Of a DNA stretch of 64,000 nt, positions 9,207 through 18,953 are shown piece after piece (within the stretch, counting starts at the first letter, position 1; every line of letters starts with the position of its first letter). The notes below the pieces were generated by a model. That model searched no databases. It was given only the letters and a program-made list of their open reading frames with translations, and had not been told where the DNA came from. Both the position numbers and the translations under genes were made by a program. The stretch comes from Maledivibacter sp. (GTDB lineage Bacteria; Bacillota; Clostridia; Peptostreptococcales; Caminicellaceae), in NCBI GenBank assembly GCA_025210375.1, contig JAOASB010000013.1, forward strand, positions 124,001 to 188,000, in the 5' to 3' direction.

Positions 9207-9893
9207 TTATATATTTATATCAAGTTCTTGATCTCTTTTTACTATTTCTATTACTTCCATATTGAAGTCCCCTAGTTTTTCTTTAATTTTTTTTGTAATA
9301 TCAAAGTTATCAGCAAAATGCATAGGTATAAGAATTTTGGGCTTAATAGTTTTAGCAAAATACTCAGCAGCTAGATAATAATACTCATCTAGTCTTGGAT
9401 CTACTGGTATAAATGCTATATCGATCCCTCGGCCCTTTAGCTTATCAACCTCTAATTTAAAATCACTTTCCTCTTTCCTTTGTGTTTCTTTAGAATCATT
9501 TTTCCAATGCCACCAATTTAAATCACCTGCATGAAAAATATTATTTCCACGGAATTTCACAAAAAAAGATACACCACTATCTGTTGATCCAAAGGTTTCT
9601 ATCTCTAAATTATTAGTCTTTAAGCTTTGATATTTATCCATAATATGATAATTTGGCCTTATATCCCTTATGGTGATATCATCTCCAAAAAAATATTCTA
9701 CATTATAATTTTTTCTTTCCCACTCAAATATGTTCTGAGAGTAGTGATCTGAATGGCTATGAGTTGTGAAAACATAGTTTTTCCCATGTTGAGAGAAATA
9801 TTTTGATGCAGAAGAATCCAAGCAATCAAATACTAAAGTATCATTATCAAACTTTATTAAAAAACCACTATGATAAATATGTATAATTTCCAA
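9207..9893 (-). CDS. metallo-beta-lactamase-fold hydrolase
   Basis: A 228-residue MBL-fold protein resembling the UlaG-like branch. FTTHSHSDHYS is the HxHxDH zinc motif, HAGDLNWW supplies the bridging Asp and IPMHF the final His. The TTG start has AGGAGGGG upstream. It heads the operon with the glutamate-cysteine ligase and ATP-grasp genes. A hydrolytic role on a thiol conjugate or related metabolite would fit that context, but the family is broad and the substrate cannot be read from sequence. Confidence 0.8.
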   Translation of the reverse strand: MEIIHIYHSGFLIKFDNDTLVFDCLDSSASKYFSQHGKNYVFTTHSHSDHYSQNIFEWERKNYNVEYFFGDDITIRDIRPNYHIMDKYQSLKTNNLEIETFGSTDSGVSFFVKFRGNNIFHAGDLNWWHWKNDSKETQRKEESDFKLEVDKLKGRGIDIAFIPVDPRLDEYYYLAAEYFAKTIKPKILIPMHFADNFDITKKIKEKLGDFNMEVIEIVKRDQELDINI

Positions 9894-10020
9894 TGTAACC
9901 CCTCCTAAATTCAGCGTTATATAACCCAGGTTCTTTCAATTATATTTATCCTATTATATAACTATACCCCTTTTTGTTTTTTTTAATTGTTATCTTTGTG
10001 ATTTTGATAAATTTTTATAC

Positions 10021-10048
10021 AAATAAAAAGAAGTGCCTAAGCACTTCT
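10021..10048 (-). terminator. rho-independent terminator of the Pro/Gly-rich gene
   Basis: Read on the minus strand, AGAAGTGC TTAG GCACTTCT is a perfect 8-bp stem with a 4-nt loop, followed by TTTTATTT. It lies 16 bases after the stop of the 10065-10418 gene. Confidence 0.85.
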
Positions 10049-10064
10049 AGAACTTCTCTTTATC

Positions 10065-10418
10065 TTAAGAACAAATAAAGGATTCGATATTTTTAAGATC
10101 CGTTCCAAAATAGACCCACCTATATCCTAACCATCTATATCCTGAAACCGACCTACGTCCAACATAAGTAATATACGCCCAAAATTCTTGACCATTTTCA
10201 AGCCATATGTAGGTAAATCTACCCCTACATCGTCTTATGGCTCCTGGATCAACAGCCCTCAATTCTGGAGACCTTTCTGGTATATAGGATGGGGGTCTGC
10301 CAGGTGGCATAGATTCGTCATCCTGCCCACCTGGCCCTAAAGGTGGTCTAAAGGAAGGTCCTGGTCCAACTATAAATGGTGGCCCTCCAAAGGGTGGTCT
10401 TGAAAATCTATATAACAT
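10065..10418 (-). CDS. small protein with Pro/Gly-rich N-terminus and conserved aromatic C-terminal domain
   Basis: I do not recognise the function. Residues 1-55 are dominated by Pro and Gly (PPFGGPPF, GPGPSFRPPLGPGG, MPPGRPPS). Residues 60-117 are quite different and look folded: RGRFTYIWLENGQEFWAYITY, then VGRRSVSGYRWLGYRWVYFG, ending with SFICS. There is no signal peptide or membrane segment. AGGTGAGG precedes the ATG and a strong terminator follows, so it is a single-gene unit. The layout recalls small coat or surface proteins of Firmicutes spores, but that is only an impression. Confidence 0.65.
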   Translation of the reverse strand: MLYRFSRPPFGGPPFIVGPGPSFRPPLGPGGQDDESMPPGRPPSYIPERSPELRAVDPGAIRRCRGRFTYIWLENGQEFWAYITYVGRRSVSGYRWLGYRWVYFGTDLKNIESFICS

Positions 10419-10510
10419 TGTATCCTCACCTCATACGAAGATTTTTTAAAGCCGTATTACATAATATGCCAAGTAGAACAATTCGTGAAAAAAATCCGGA
10501 TAAAAAGGAA

Positions 10511-10541
10511 AAAAGTGGTATAGTCTAGCTATCCCACTTTT
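10511..10541. terminator. hairpin terminator after chemoreceptor gene
   Basis: AAAAGTGG-TATAG pairs with CTATCCCACTTTT (one bulge). Minus-strand transcripts from the chemoreceptor end here with a T-rich tail. It lies 31 bases after the stop codon. Confidence 0.65.
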
Positions 10542-10571
10542 TTATAAATATCTATATCAAACTCTGTATAC

Positions 10572-12539
10572 CTATATGCTGAACCTTTGTATAGATTTCT
10601 GTAGATCATTTGAGATATTGGCAAGCTGTTCTGCAGAAGCTGCAAGCTGCTCAAGTGCGGCTGTTTGCTCTTCTGTAGATGCTGCTACTTCTTCTGTTGC
10701 AGCTGCATTTCCTTGGGTGATGCCAGCAATATCATTAATATTTTCACCCACTAGCTTTGAATTCCTATTTAAATCTTCACATGCTATAGTTACTTCACCT
10801 ATATCCTCTGTAACAACTTCGACAGCCTTTAATATATCATTAAATACATCGGCAGTTTGTTTAACTGCATTTTCCTGCTCATTTACTATGTTCTCGGTTT
10901 TGTTCATTTCCTTAACAACACTGGCAACTCCAATTTGTATTTCACTTATAAGCTCACTAATACCCTGGGTTGCTTTCCCCGACTGCTCAGCTAATTTTCT
11001 CACCTCTTCAGCAACAACGGCAAAGCCTCTTCCTTGGTCTCCAGCACGGGCTGCCTCAATAGCTGCATTTAAAGCAAGTAGATTTGTTTGTTCTGCAATA
11101 CTACTTATCAATTCAACTATTTGCCCAATTTGTTGAGACCTATCAGACAAAGCTACTACTTCATTTCCTACATTTACTGTTGCCTGCTTGTTTTCTTCCA
11201 TCTTATCTTTTTGGTACTGTATTATTTTAATTCCCTTATCCACCGTTTCCTTTGCTTTAATTGTACGTTCCTTAGAACTATTTGAATTGTCAAGGATTTC
11301 TCCAATTCTAGTAATCAATTCATTTACCATATTACTTCCATTTTGTGTAGACTGTGCTTGTTCTGTAGCTCCCTTAGCCAATTCCGAAATAGTATTTGCT
11401 ACTTGCTCAGATACTTTACTAGCCTCATCTGTTGATGCTTCCATCTGCTGTGAAGTTGCAGCTACAGTAATTCCCATATCATTCAATTCATTTAGTAGCT
11501 GACTCATATTATCAATCATATTATTAAAGTTACGGGCCAGTAAACCGATTTCATCATCACCGCTTACATCAACCTTAACCCTTAGATTTCCTGAAGCAAC
11601 GTCTTTAGTGATATTTGCCATTTTTATAACGGGCTTGATACTTTTACTTACTATAAAAAATATTGTTAGTCCAATTAAAATAACAATTGTTAGTCCAATA
11701 ATGATTATATTATTTCTAAGCTTCCTAATATCCTTAGTAACCTCACTATAATATGTAGTCATTGCAATAGACCAACCAGTCAGTTTGACTGGTGCATAGG
11801 CAGCTATTTTCTTTTCACCATCAAATTCATAATTTACTACCTCAGTTTTCCCCTGTATCATTTTCTTTGTGATCTCTATTAAACTCTCACTATCGTTTTC
11901 TAAGAAATTTTCTTCCATAATAAAATCATCGTTTGGATGAACTATTATTGTACCATCAATATCTATCATATATGCATAGCCACTATCTCCGAACTTTTCA
12001 GAATTTACTATATCCGTTATATTAGATAGATTGATAGTTGCACCTATTAAGCCTATAATATTATTACCGTCATCTTTGATAGGTGCCGCAACAACTATTA
12101 TAGGCAAACCCGTAGTTTTAGATATGACAGGCTTGGAAACAGCAACTTTACCTTGCATCACCTCTTGAAAATAGCCCCTATCCTTAATTTTACCTTTTCC
12201 TCCATTTGTAGCCTCATAATTACCTTCTGCATCGGACAATATTACTGCTGTAAAATCTCTAAATAGATCTTCTTCACTAGAAACTAGTTTTTTCAATCTA
12301 TGAAAATCCATTTTTTTAGTTTCATCCAGATCTGCCAGCAAATGTACTTTTTCCTTCCATTCATGTACCAAATCGTTTGCAAAGTTTACAAGCTTTTCAA
12401 CTTTGATTTGGGCTATTTCTTCCACATCATCAACAATAATTTTTTTAGCTTGAAGATAGGTTGTACCAGCTAATACAAAAATCCCTATTACCGCTAATAC
12501 TAGAACCGGTATCATGATTTTGTTTTTTAAACTTTTCAA
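10572..12539 (-). CDS. methyl-accepting chemotaxis protein (dCache-HAMP-MCP signal)
   Basis: Transmembrane chemoreceptor of 655 residues. A first membrane helix (about 9-30) is followed by a Cache-type sensor region (about 35-275, with [15 protein letters not shown] and [15 protein letters not shown]), a second membrane helix (about 278-300) and a HAMP domain. The cytoplasmic signalling hairpin carries the conserved tip [20 protein letters not shown] and an EVRKLAEQS block. The TTG start at 12539 has GGAGGCGAT upstream. Tandem GTCGAA-type repeats lie about 60 bases upstream. There is no adjacent che gene, so it is an orphan receptor. Confidence 0.95.
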   Translation of the reverse strand: MKSLKNKIMIPVLVLAVIGIFVLAGTTYLQAKKIIVDDVEEIAQIKVEKLVNFANDLVHEWKEKVHLLADLDETKKMDFHRLKKLVSSEEDLFRDFTAVILSDAEGNYEATNGGKGKIKDRGYFQEVMQGKVAVSKPVISKTTGLPIIVVAAPIKDDGNNIIGLIGATINLSNITDIVNSEKFGDSGYAYMIDIDGTIIVHPNDDFIMEENFLENDSESLIEITKKMIQGKTEVVNYEFDGEKKIAAYAPVKLTGWSIAMTTYYSEVTKDIRKLRNNIIIIGLTIVILIGLTIFFIVSKSIKPVIKMANITKDVASGNLRVKVDVSGDDEIGLLARNFNNMIDNMSQLLNELNDMGITVAATSQQMEASTDEASKVSEQVANTISELAKGATEQAQSTQNGSNMVNELITRIGEILDNSNSSKERTIKAKETVDKGIKIIQYQKDKMEENKQATVNVGNEVVALSDRSQQIGQIVELISSIAEQTNLLALNAAIEAARAGDQGRGFAVVAEEVRKLAEQSGKATQGISELISEIQIGVASVVKEMNKTENIVNEQENAVKQTADVFNDILKAVEVVTEDIGEVTIACEDLNRNSKLVGENINDIAGITQGNAAATEEVAASTEEQTAALEQLAASAEQLANISNDLQKSIQRFSI

Positions 12540-12596
12540 AGAATATCGCCTCCAATTTTGTTTTTTTATAAAAATATAGATTTATTACATTAAACA

Positions 12597-12614
12597 ATTC
12601 GACACATTTCGACT
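12597..12614 (-). promoter_or_regulatory. tandem GTCGAA repeats (Spo0A-box-like) upstream of chemoreceptor
   Basis: Minus-strand sequence GTCGAAATGTGTCGAAT holds two GTCGAA units 10 bp apart; the second is a perfect TGTCGAA, the Spo0A-box core. A similar tandem (GTCAAAATGCGTCGTTT) precedes the second chemoreceptor gene at 17296. Confidence 0.45.
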
Positions 12615-12668
12615 TTTTCCTTTATTCTTTGTTATCTTTTTTATAAAATTAGAATAAGGTTAACCATG

Positions 12669-12710
12669 AAAAATAGCCTATATAATAGTCCCTTATATAA
12701 GCTATTTTTA
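12669..12710. repeat. inverted repeat in the chemoreceptor/MFS divergent intergenic region
   Basis: AAAAATAGCCTATATA at 12669-12684 pairs imperfectly with TATATAAGCTATTTTT ending near 12709. It lies between two divergently transcribed genes; the function is unclear. Confidence 0.35.
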
Positions 12711-12712
12711 CT

Positions 12713-12750
12713 TATAGAGATTCCAGTCAAAACTTTAATCTATACATATT
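12713..12750. repeat. MITE-like hairpin family, terminal fragment
   Basis: TATAGAGATTCCAGTCAAAA followed by CTTTAAT matches one end of the full-length copies (best to the end of the copy at 52649-52751). The remainder is missing. Confidence 0.45.
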
Positions 12751-12762
12751 TTAAATTAATTA

Positions 12763-12790
12763 TTGAATAAATAGGCTTTTTTAATATAAT
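12763..12790 (+). promoter_or_regulatory. sigma-A type promoter of the MFS gene
   Basis: TTGAAT at 12763-12768 and a perfect TATAAT at 12785-12790 are separated by 16 bases. The MFS start codon lies 40 bases downstream. Confidence 0.55.
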
Positions 12791-12829
12791 ACTGAAAAAT
12801 AGTAACATAATTATTTGAGGTGAAATTAG

Positions 12830-13978
12830 ATGGCAAATATGGTTAAACCAGCAATACTATCGATTTCTTTATTAGTAATAATGACAGGAAATACGGTATC
12901 TCCTGCCCTTGCCGACATAAGTGAAGCTTTTCCCCATAATAGCTCTGCCTTGATAAAAATGGTATTGACATTGCCCTCCTTCGCTATTATACCCTTTAGC
13001 TTTATATCTGCTCATGTATCTTCATTTGTTAATAAACGTAAAATAATAATAGCTGGACTTGTTATTTATATTATAGGAGGTTTGTCCAGCGGATTTTCTA
13101 GAACTATATATGAGCTTTTATTTTTTAGAGGAATATTAGGTATGGGTATGGGTTTAATAATGCCTTTTTCTACTTCCTTAATAGCAGACTTTTATAGGGG
13201 AACTGAAAGAACTGTTATGATGGGATTATCAAATGCAGTCTCAAATCTAGGGGGGATTATAGCCACTCTTATTGCTGGGGCATTAGCAATATATAATTGG
13301 CGTTATATATTTATAGTATATTCTATAGCTATACTAGTCCTTATACTTATTTTTTGGGGATTACCGGAGCCACCAAAAAAAAGTATAAGGGATAAAAATA
13401 GATATCCTATTAATTTTAAAATTTTTTTCGTAGCTTTCTTGGCCTTTATTTTAAATATAGCATTTTACTCTGTTATCACTAACATGTCACTATTTATAAA
13501 AATACAAAATATTGGTAATTCAGGATATTCGGGCATAGCTATGTCCTTTATTACTTTAGGGGGCTTCATAAGCGGCATAGTTTTAAGACATGTATCTAAA
13601 TTGTTTAAAAGAATAAGGGTTCCATTTGCTGTAGCCACCATGAGTTTAGGTTTTTTAAGATTAAGTTATGCTTATAATCTATCATCAATATTAATTGGAT
13701 CATTTATGATAGGCTTTGGCATAGGTACTTTAAAACCTATTCTATTTTTAAAGTCAGCTGAATTTACTCCAGAGCATTTAAATGCTGTTTCAATATCAAT
13801 AGTAAGCAATTCAATACTTTTGGGAAAATTTGTTTCCCCATTTTTCATTGATTATTTAAATAAAATCTTTAATAATACTAGTTATAGGTTTATATTTCTA
13901 TCCATGGCTATCTTCTTAGGATGTGGGGCAATAACATCCCTATTAACTATTTTGTATTGTATAAATAAACAACATTGA
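12830..13978 (+). CDS. MFS transporter
   Basis: Integral membrane protein of 382 residues with about 12 hydrophobic helices. The family's motif A appears degenerate after helix 2 (VSSFVNKRKIII). The motif after helix 4 (FFRGILGMGMGLIMPFSTSLIADFY) is typical of drug/H+ antiporter-like MFS members. The start is supported by GAGGTG nine bases before the ATG and a good promoter. It is monocistronic on the plus strand among minus-strand genes. The substrate cannot be inferred. Confidence 0.88.
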   Translation: MANMVKPAILSISLLVIMTGNTVSPALADISEAFPHNSSALIKMVLTLPSFAIIPFSFISAHVSSFVNKRKIIIAGLVIYIIGGLSSGFSRTIYELLFFRGILGMGMGLIMPFSTSLIADFYRGTERTVMMGLSNAVSNLGGIIATLIAGALAIYNWRYIFIVYSIAILVLILIFWGLPEPPKKSIRDKNRYPINFKIFFVAFLAFILNIAFYSVITNMSLFIKIQNIGNSGYSGIAMSFITLGGFISGIVLRHVSKLFKRIRVPFAVATMSLGFLRLSYAYNLSSILIGSFMIGFGIGTLKPILFLKSAEFTPEHLNAVSISIVSNSILLGKFVSPFFIDYLNKIFNNTSYRFIFLSMAIFLGCGAITSLLTILYCINKQH

Positions 13979-14013
13979 CATTTTAAATCAAAAACCTAAA
14001 AAGCAACAAAGGC

Positions 14014-14940
14014 TTAAGAATTTTTATGAAACATGAGCTTAAAAGCCTTAAGCTCTTTGATAGGATCTAGCTCTTCATCTTTAAGAACATACTCCACTAG
14101 GCTAGGACTCAACTGTGTAGCTGTAATAATATCCCTTAAAGCCTTTTCAAAAGCATCTCCATGAATATAGCAGCATGCTCTATTATAATACAAAACCGAG
14201 GTGTCTTCATTATACATTATGCCCTTTGTAATTATATCAATAGCCCTTTTATAGTCCTGCTGTTCTTTATATATAATAGCCAAATTTAAGAAACTATAAG
14301 GATAGCAGGGTTCTTCTTTTATGGATAATCTATAATAATGCTGGGCTTTTTCTATTTCACCTAAGCCTTTATAGATAACTCCCATATTAAATAATGGTAT
14401 ATGGTGATTAGGAATCAGCTCTAAGCTTTTCTCCATCATTTCTATAGCCATATTGTGTTCATTTATCTCTTCATATATAGAACCTAAGTTAGTATGTGCC
14501 CAAAAATCATCGGGCTTTAAAGCTATAGTTTTTTTATAGCATAGTATAGCATTTTCCTTTTCTCCAATTTCATCGTAGATATTTGCTAGAAAGAAATATG
14601 CCCTATCATAATATTCATCTATCTGTATTGCTCTTTTATAATATTGTATGGCACTCCCATAGTCTTTTCTATCATCATATAAAATAGCTAGTCCATAGTA
14701 TGCTCTAGCTTCATCAGGGTCTATATCCAATATTTCTCGATACTTTTCTTCTGCCTTAATGATATCTCCTAGACCATCATAAACCAAGGCCATATCCAGC
14801 AATAATTCAATATCGTATTTTCCACCCTCCATGCCATATGCTTTTCTAAAAAACCTAAGGGCTTTAATAAACTTTCCCTCTTCTTGAAATTCTTTAGCTA
14901 TATTTTTATAATTATTAATCATATATACGTTCTTATCCAT
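14014..14940 (-). CDS. TPR repeat protein
   Basis: A cytoplasmic protein of about 308 residues built almost entirely of tetratricopeptide repeats, each with a G/A-Y-A pattern (for example EARAYYGLAILYDDRKDYGS and DFWAHTNLGSIYEEINEHN); roughly seven or eight units can be counted. There is no signal peptide and no catalytic domain, so it is probably a protein-interaction scaffold. Starts at 14946 (TTG) and 14940 (ATG) are both possible; GGAAGGG nine bases upstream favours the ATG. It lies downstream of a chemoreceptor gene but is separated from it by about 300 bases. Confidence 0.85.
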   Translation of the reverse strand: MDKNVYMINNYKNIAKEFQEEGKFIKALRFFRKAYGMEGGKYDIELLLDMALVYDGLGDIIKAEEKYREILDIDPDEARAYYGLAILYDDRKDYGSAIQYYKRAIQIDEYYDRAYFFLANIYDEIGEKENAILCYKKTIALKPDDFWAHTNLGSIYEEINEHNMAIEMMEKSLELIPNHHIPLFNMGVIYKGLGEIEKAQHYYRLSIKEEPCYPYSFLNLAIIYKEQQDYKRAIDIITKGIMYNEDTSVLYYNRACCYIHGDAFEKALRDIITATQLSPSLVEYVLKDEELDPIKELKAFKLMFHKNS

Positions 14941-15241
14941 ATTCAATTACCCTTCCAACTGTGATTATCCTTACTCATATAAAGCTATTTACAAATATAG
15001 TATATATGATTTGTAAATTTAATCAAGAATAAAACACTAAGAAGGAAATTTACAAAAAAAGAATGTCTCGGAATAATGAATTTCTTTGCTACTTAAAATT
15101 CAACGGACTTGGCACATACATTAGTAATAGCCAAGTCCATGAAATTTTAAGGTCTCAGACTTCATCCACTCTGAAACACCCAGGGATAAGACCCAAGGAA
15201 TTATCCTTTGAGATAGCCCCTTTTTTCAAGATTTCTACCAA
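14941..15241 (-). other. 300-base gap with a long hairpin between chemoreceptor and TPR genes
   Basis: No convincing gene. A long imperfect hairpin lies at 15093-15150: TTAAAATT with AATTTTAA outside and GGACTTGGC with GCCAAGTCC inside, separated by a 4-base internal loop. A second short stem (GGATAA/TTATCC) lies nearer the chemoreceptor stop. It could be an untranslated leader element for the TPR gene or a terminator region. I cannot match it to a known riboswitch. Confidence 0.4.
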
Positions 15242-17296
15242 CTAGATTATAAACTTTTCCGTACCATTTTCTAATTTATCAATAACCTGGGTCAATTTAT
15301 CTATCTCACTTCCTATTCTTTGAATAGATATTGTGTTTTGCTCAGTAGTGGCCGCCACTTCCTCAGTTGCCGCTGCACTTTCTTCGGATATACTTGCAAG
15401 ATTCTCAATTGTTTCAACTACCTTTCCAGCACTTTCGTTTAACATATCAGAGTCCTCAGAAACCCTACGTATTTTATCCGATACCTCTTGTACCGATGCG
15501 ATAGTTTCAGCGAAGGATTTAACTATTTCTTCAACAGACTTTTCCTGATCTCCAATTGTACTCTCTGTATTCTTCATCTCTTCAACCGCATTTTCAATGC
15601 CATTTTGAATATCTTTTATTAATTCATTAATTTTTTGTGTAGAATTCGACGACTGTTCTGCTAGTTTTCTTACTTCATCAGCTACCACTGCAAAGCCCTT
15701 ACCATGCTCTCCAGCTCTAGCTGCTTCAATGGCAGCATTTAAAGCTAGTAGATTTGTTTGTTCTGCAATTCCATCTATGGTATTTACTATCTCCCCTATT
15801 TCCAAGGATTTATTTGAAAGATTATTAATCGCATTGGCCACCTTTATAGTAGCATTCTTACTTTCTATCATCTTCTCTTTTTGATATTCTATTTTACCCG
15901 AGCTTTCTTCCATTATCATCATTGAATTAGCCGTTAACTCTTCACATACCTTAGTCTCTTGGGTTACACCCCTTAGTTTTTTAATTATTTCCCCTATCAT
16001 TAAACTACCGTCTTGAGTATTACTTGCTTGCTCACTAACTCCCTGGGCTAATTCCGAAACAGTAATGGAGATTTGCTTTGAAGATGCTGAAACTCCTGAT
16101 GAAACTTGATCCAATTCTTGACAAGATTCAACTACATTAACTGTACTAGTCTTAATTTCTGAAACAAGCTTGTGGATGTTCTCTATCATATTTATAAAAG
16201 CCCTTGCTAACAATCCAATTTCATTATCCTTTTTATAATACTGGACTAAATTCTCTTGCCTAGTTAAATCTCCTTCTGTGATTCTCTCAGCATCCTTTGT
16301 TATAACTTTCAAAGGATTAATTACCATTCTTGTTATTATCTGGGACAACATAATAACCAATAAAACAAGTGAAATAATTAGAATCCCAGCATTAAAGTAA
16401 AATGTTCTATTAATGACTCTAAACACCTCTGACTGTGGAATAAATACAACAACATTTAGTCCAGTATCTCCGATTGGTGCAAATACACTTAAATATGTAT
16501 CATTATCTAGTTTAATTCTATTAACGCTTGAGTTATCTCCACTAAGTATTTTATTTCCAAATTCTTTAAGTTTTTCGTCCTCTTCATCAATTATCCTCAT
16601 ATTTAGATTTTTATCCGTATCTCTATTGGCAAGATAATAACCTTCACTAGTCACAACAAATGCATATCCTTCTTGTCCAATTTTTATATTTGAAACGTAT
16701 TGTTGTAATTCATCCAATCCGATATCTAGGGTTATAACTCCAACCTTTTCACCTGTCTTTTCAATAGCACTTGTGGCTGTTATCATTGGAACCCCTGTAA
16801 TTGGATCTGCATATGGTTCACTCCAAATGACACTTTTATCTATTTCAAAGCCATCCTTGTACCAATCATACTGGAAATAGTCTTCCTTAGCTGTACTATA
16901 ATCCCATGTAGTTTTTATAGTATTGCCATCTTTGTGCATGTACGGACCATAGTACTTATGTTCTTTATCATACTCATATGGCTGAAGCCAAAATCCTCCA
17001 CCTATAATTAGGTCATCATTTTCTATGTGTTTTTTGAGTATACTAAGTAATATATCGGTATCATATCCAGGCATTACCCCAATGGTTGAAGCATAGGATT
17101 GACCAGAATCTCCCCATTTAGAAAACTTGGAATTTAAATATGATGCTTCCTTCTCAGCTTGAAATGTTAGTGTTGTATTGATTGTATCCCTAAAAACTCG
17201 CTTAAAGGTTAAAATATTTAAACTGATCTGGACAAAGGATAAAACAACTGTAAACACAACTATTGCTACAATCACCGTATTTTTAATACTCTTCAT
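15242..17296 (-). CDS. methyl-accepting chemotaxis protein (dCache_1-HAMP-MCP signal)
   Basis: Transmembrane chemoreceptor of 684 residues. Membrane helix at about 8-28; large extracellular double-Cache sensor (about 32-295, with the classic [12 protein letters not shown] and [13 protein letters not shown] patterns and [12 protein letters not shown]); second helix about 300-322; HAMP; then the signalling hairpin with [20 protein letters not shown] and [12 protein letters not shown]. The PYEYD and related aromatic pattern is common in dCache_1 sensors that bind amino acids or amines, but the ligand is not predictable. Start ATG has AGGAGGG upstream. Confidence 0.95.
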   Translation of the reverse strand: MKSIKNTVIVAIVVFTVVLSFVQISLNILTFKRVFRDTINTTLTFQAEKEASYLNSKFSKWGDSGQSYASTIGVMPGYDTDILLSILKKHIENDDLIIGGGFWLQPYEYDKEHKYYGPYMHKDGNTIKTTWDYSTAKEDYFQYDWYKDGFEIDKSVIWSEPYADPITGVPMITATSAIEKTGEKVGVITLDIGLDELQQYVSNIKIGQEGYAFVVTSEGYYLANRDTDKNLNMRIIDEEDEKLKEFGNKILSGDNSSVNRIKLDNDTYLSVFAPIGDTGLNVVVFIPQSEVFRVINRTFYFNAGILIISLVLLVIMLSQIITRMVINPLKVITKDAERITEGDLTRQENLVQYYKKDNEIGLLARAFINMIENIHKLVSEIKTSTVNVVESCQELDQVSSGVSASSKQISITVSELAQGVSEQASNTQDGSLMIGEIIKKLRGVTQETKVCEELTANSMMIMEESSGKIEYQKEKMIESKNATIKVANAINNLSNKSLEIGEIVNTIDGIAEQTNLLALNAAIEAARAGEHGKGFAVVADEVRKLAEQSSNSTQKINELIKDIQNGIENAVEEMKNTESTIGDQEKSVEEIVKSFAETIASVQEVSDKIRRVSEDSDMLNESAGKVVETIENLASISEESAAATEEVAATTEQNTISIQRIGSEIDKLTQVIDKLENGTEKFII

Positions 17297-17329
17297 TTGT
17301 TATTATGCCCTCCTATTTTGATATATTAA

Positions 17330-17346
17330 ACGACGCATTTTGACAT
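17330..17346 (-). promoter_or_regulatory. tandem GTCAAA/GTCG repeat upstream of second chemoreceptor
   Basis: Minus-strand GTCAAAATGCGTCGTTT aligns with GTCGAAATGTGTCGAAT upstream of the 12539 chemoreceptor (13 of 17 positions identical, same 10-bp period). It lies about 35-50 bases before the start codon. Confidence 0.4.
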
Positions 17347-17519
17347 CTTTCCTTGTTGAACTTAATTCTATATTTTTTTGTATTCTCCTTCTCTATTAAC
17401 AAATTTTAAGATATATTTAACTTTTGCATAAATTTCCATAGGATAAACCCCATGTATATCTAGTATCTCTTACTTTTGATGTGAGTGTTTTGCCAAGGAG
17501 CATCTACAATAAGAAAGGA

Positions 17520-17549
17520 CTAACTCATGGGATATTTCCCTGAGCTTAG
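17520..17549 (-). terminator. hairpin after spoVR
   Basis: CTAACTCATGGG at 17520-17531 pairs with CCCTGAGCTTAG at 17538-17549 with a few mismatches. It lies about 18 bases after the spoVR stop, with a weak T-rich tail in the minus direction. It probably ends the prkA-yhbH-spoVR transcript. Confidence 0.45.
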
Positions 17550-17566
17550 CCCCCCATATCTAAGTT

Positions 17567-18943
17567 TTATGCCCCCGTCATAGAAATAGTTTTGTCTTCA
17601 TTGCAAGTAATTATCTTATTTATCTTATTTACAACGGTTTTCAAAATTACTTTTCTTCCCCATAAATCCACAAGATATTTCAATGTCTCATAGGCATAGC
17701 TTAATTCTAATTCCCTTCCATCGTATTCATGGGATATCATCAGTGATTTATCCTTTGGCAAAATTTTTTCCACCTTAATAATTGGAATCCCTCCCATTCC
17801 AACCATATTGGCCAGTGTATCTCTGATTTCCTTCCAACCTTCTTCATCGGCTACTTCTTCTATTACGTAATTACTACCCTTCTTATCATACTTGAAAATA
17901 TTAAGTTTTAAAGCTAATTCCTTTGTAAGATATTTCCTAATAAAGGATTGATCTCTTTCAAGCTTTCTTACCTCAAATAGCTTTTCTTTTCCATACCGCT
18001 TTTCTATGTCTTCAAAAATCTTAAATCCAACAAAATAGGGATTTATACTTCCATAAAATGGCCTAATAACTTGATTATGTCTATTTAAAAACTCAATATA
18101 TAAGCCCTGGGGTAATTCTAATTGGTTTACTATCTTATGATGCCAGTGGCATGCCCAGCCTTCATTTATAATTTTTGTTTCAATTTGGGGGATAAAATAT
18201 TTTGTCTCTTCCTTTACAATGTGAAGTATATCCTTCTCCCAATCTTTCAAATCACTATATTCTATTAAAAAGCCCATGATATCATCAGTAGGCTCTAGAG
18301 GTACTTTGTTAACATCTGGGAAAGGAATATCTTTTTTATTACCTAAGAGATTATCTGATTTTGTATCTCCATAATATTTTTTTAGTAATCTTTCCTTTTT
18401 CTCTTCTTCTGAAATGGTTTTTAGTCCAATGAATCTAGTAGTATGATATCTTATTGCATGGGCGGCATCGAGTATACGTTCTACTTTTTCATACCCAATT
18501 GTAGGGTCTTCTACATAGCTTCTGATTCTATCGGAGTGATTCTTAAACATTTCAACGGTATAATCCGCATTTGTTCCATCTACAAATAATCTATTGTTTT
18601 TGAAAAAATCATTATGTCCATATACATGGGCCATAGTAAGTATTTGTAAAAGCAATGTATTATCTCTCATAAGATATGCGATACAAGGATTGGAGTTGAT
18701 TACCATTTCATAGGGTAACCCTTCAAGATTGTATTTGTATAAAGTTTTTTTACGTTCATATGTCTTACCATAGCTCCAGTGGGGATAATGGGACGGCATT
18801 CCTACATATGCCTCATAACAAATCATATCCTCATAGTTACATACCTCATATTCTTGAGGATACCAGTCAAGTCCTTCAACCTTTGCAATGGCCGTAATCT
18901 TGTCATCCCATTCTTCTAGCTGCTTAATAGTATATTCCATCAT
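17567..18943 (-). CDS. spoVR: SpoVR family stage V sporulation protein
   Basis: A 458-residue soluble protein of the SpoVR family, needed for proper spore cortex formation in Bacillus; the biochemical activity is not established. Seen in sequence: MAHVYGHNDFFKNN, the metal-like HxxH segment WACHWHHKI, and PYFVGFKIFEDIEKRYG, all typical of the family. Length is normal. It is last in a prkA-yhbH-spoVR order, a gene set conserved from Firmicutes to Proteobacteria, and starts 10 bases after the yhbH stop. Confidence 0.93.
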   Translation of the reverse strand: MMEYTIKQLEEWDDKITAIAKVEGLDWYPQEYEVCNYEDMICYEAYVGMPSHYPHWSYGKTYERKKTLYKYNLEGLPYEMVINSNPCIAYLMRDNTLLLQILTMAHVYGHNDFFKNNRLFVDGTNADYTVEMFKNHSDRIRSYVEDPTIGYEKVERILDAAHAIRYHTTRFIGLKTISEEEKKERLLKKYYGDTKSDNLLGNKKDIPFPDVNKVPLEPTDDIMGFLIEYSDLKDWEKDILHIVKEETKYFIPQIETKIINEGWACHWHHKIVNQLELPQGLYIEFLNRHNQVIRPFYGSINPYFVGFKIFEDIEKRYGKEKLFEVRKLERDQSFIRKYLTKELALKLNIFKYDKKGSNYVIEEVADEEGWKEIRDTLANMVGMGGIPIIKVEKILPKDKSLMISHEYDGRELELSYAYETLKYLVDLWGRKVILKTVVNKINKIITCNEDKTISMTGA

Positions 18944-18953
18944 AGGCTATTTA

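Noticed and set aside
14941..15241. Possible c-di-GMP or other riboswitch before the TPR gene
   Set aside because: The hairpins do not carry the conserved GEMM or other riboswitch core bases I could look for.
15063..15245. 60-codon plus-strand frame upstream of the TPR gene
   Set aside because: It crosses the long hairpin at 15093-15150 and has no ribosome-binding site or similarity to a known protein.
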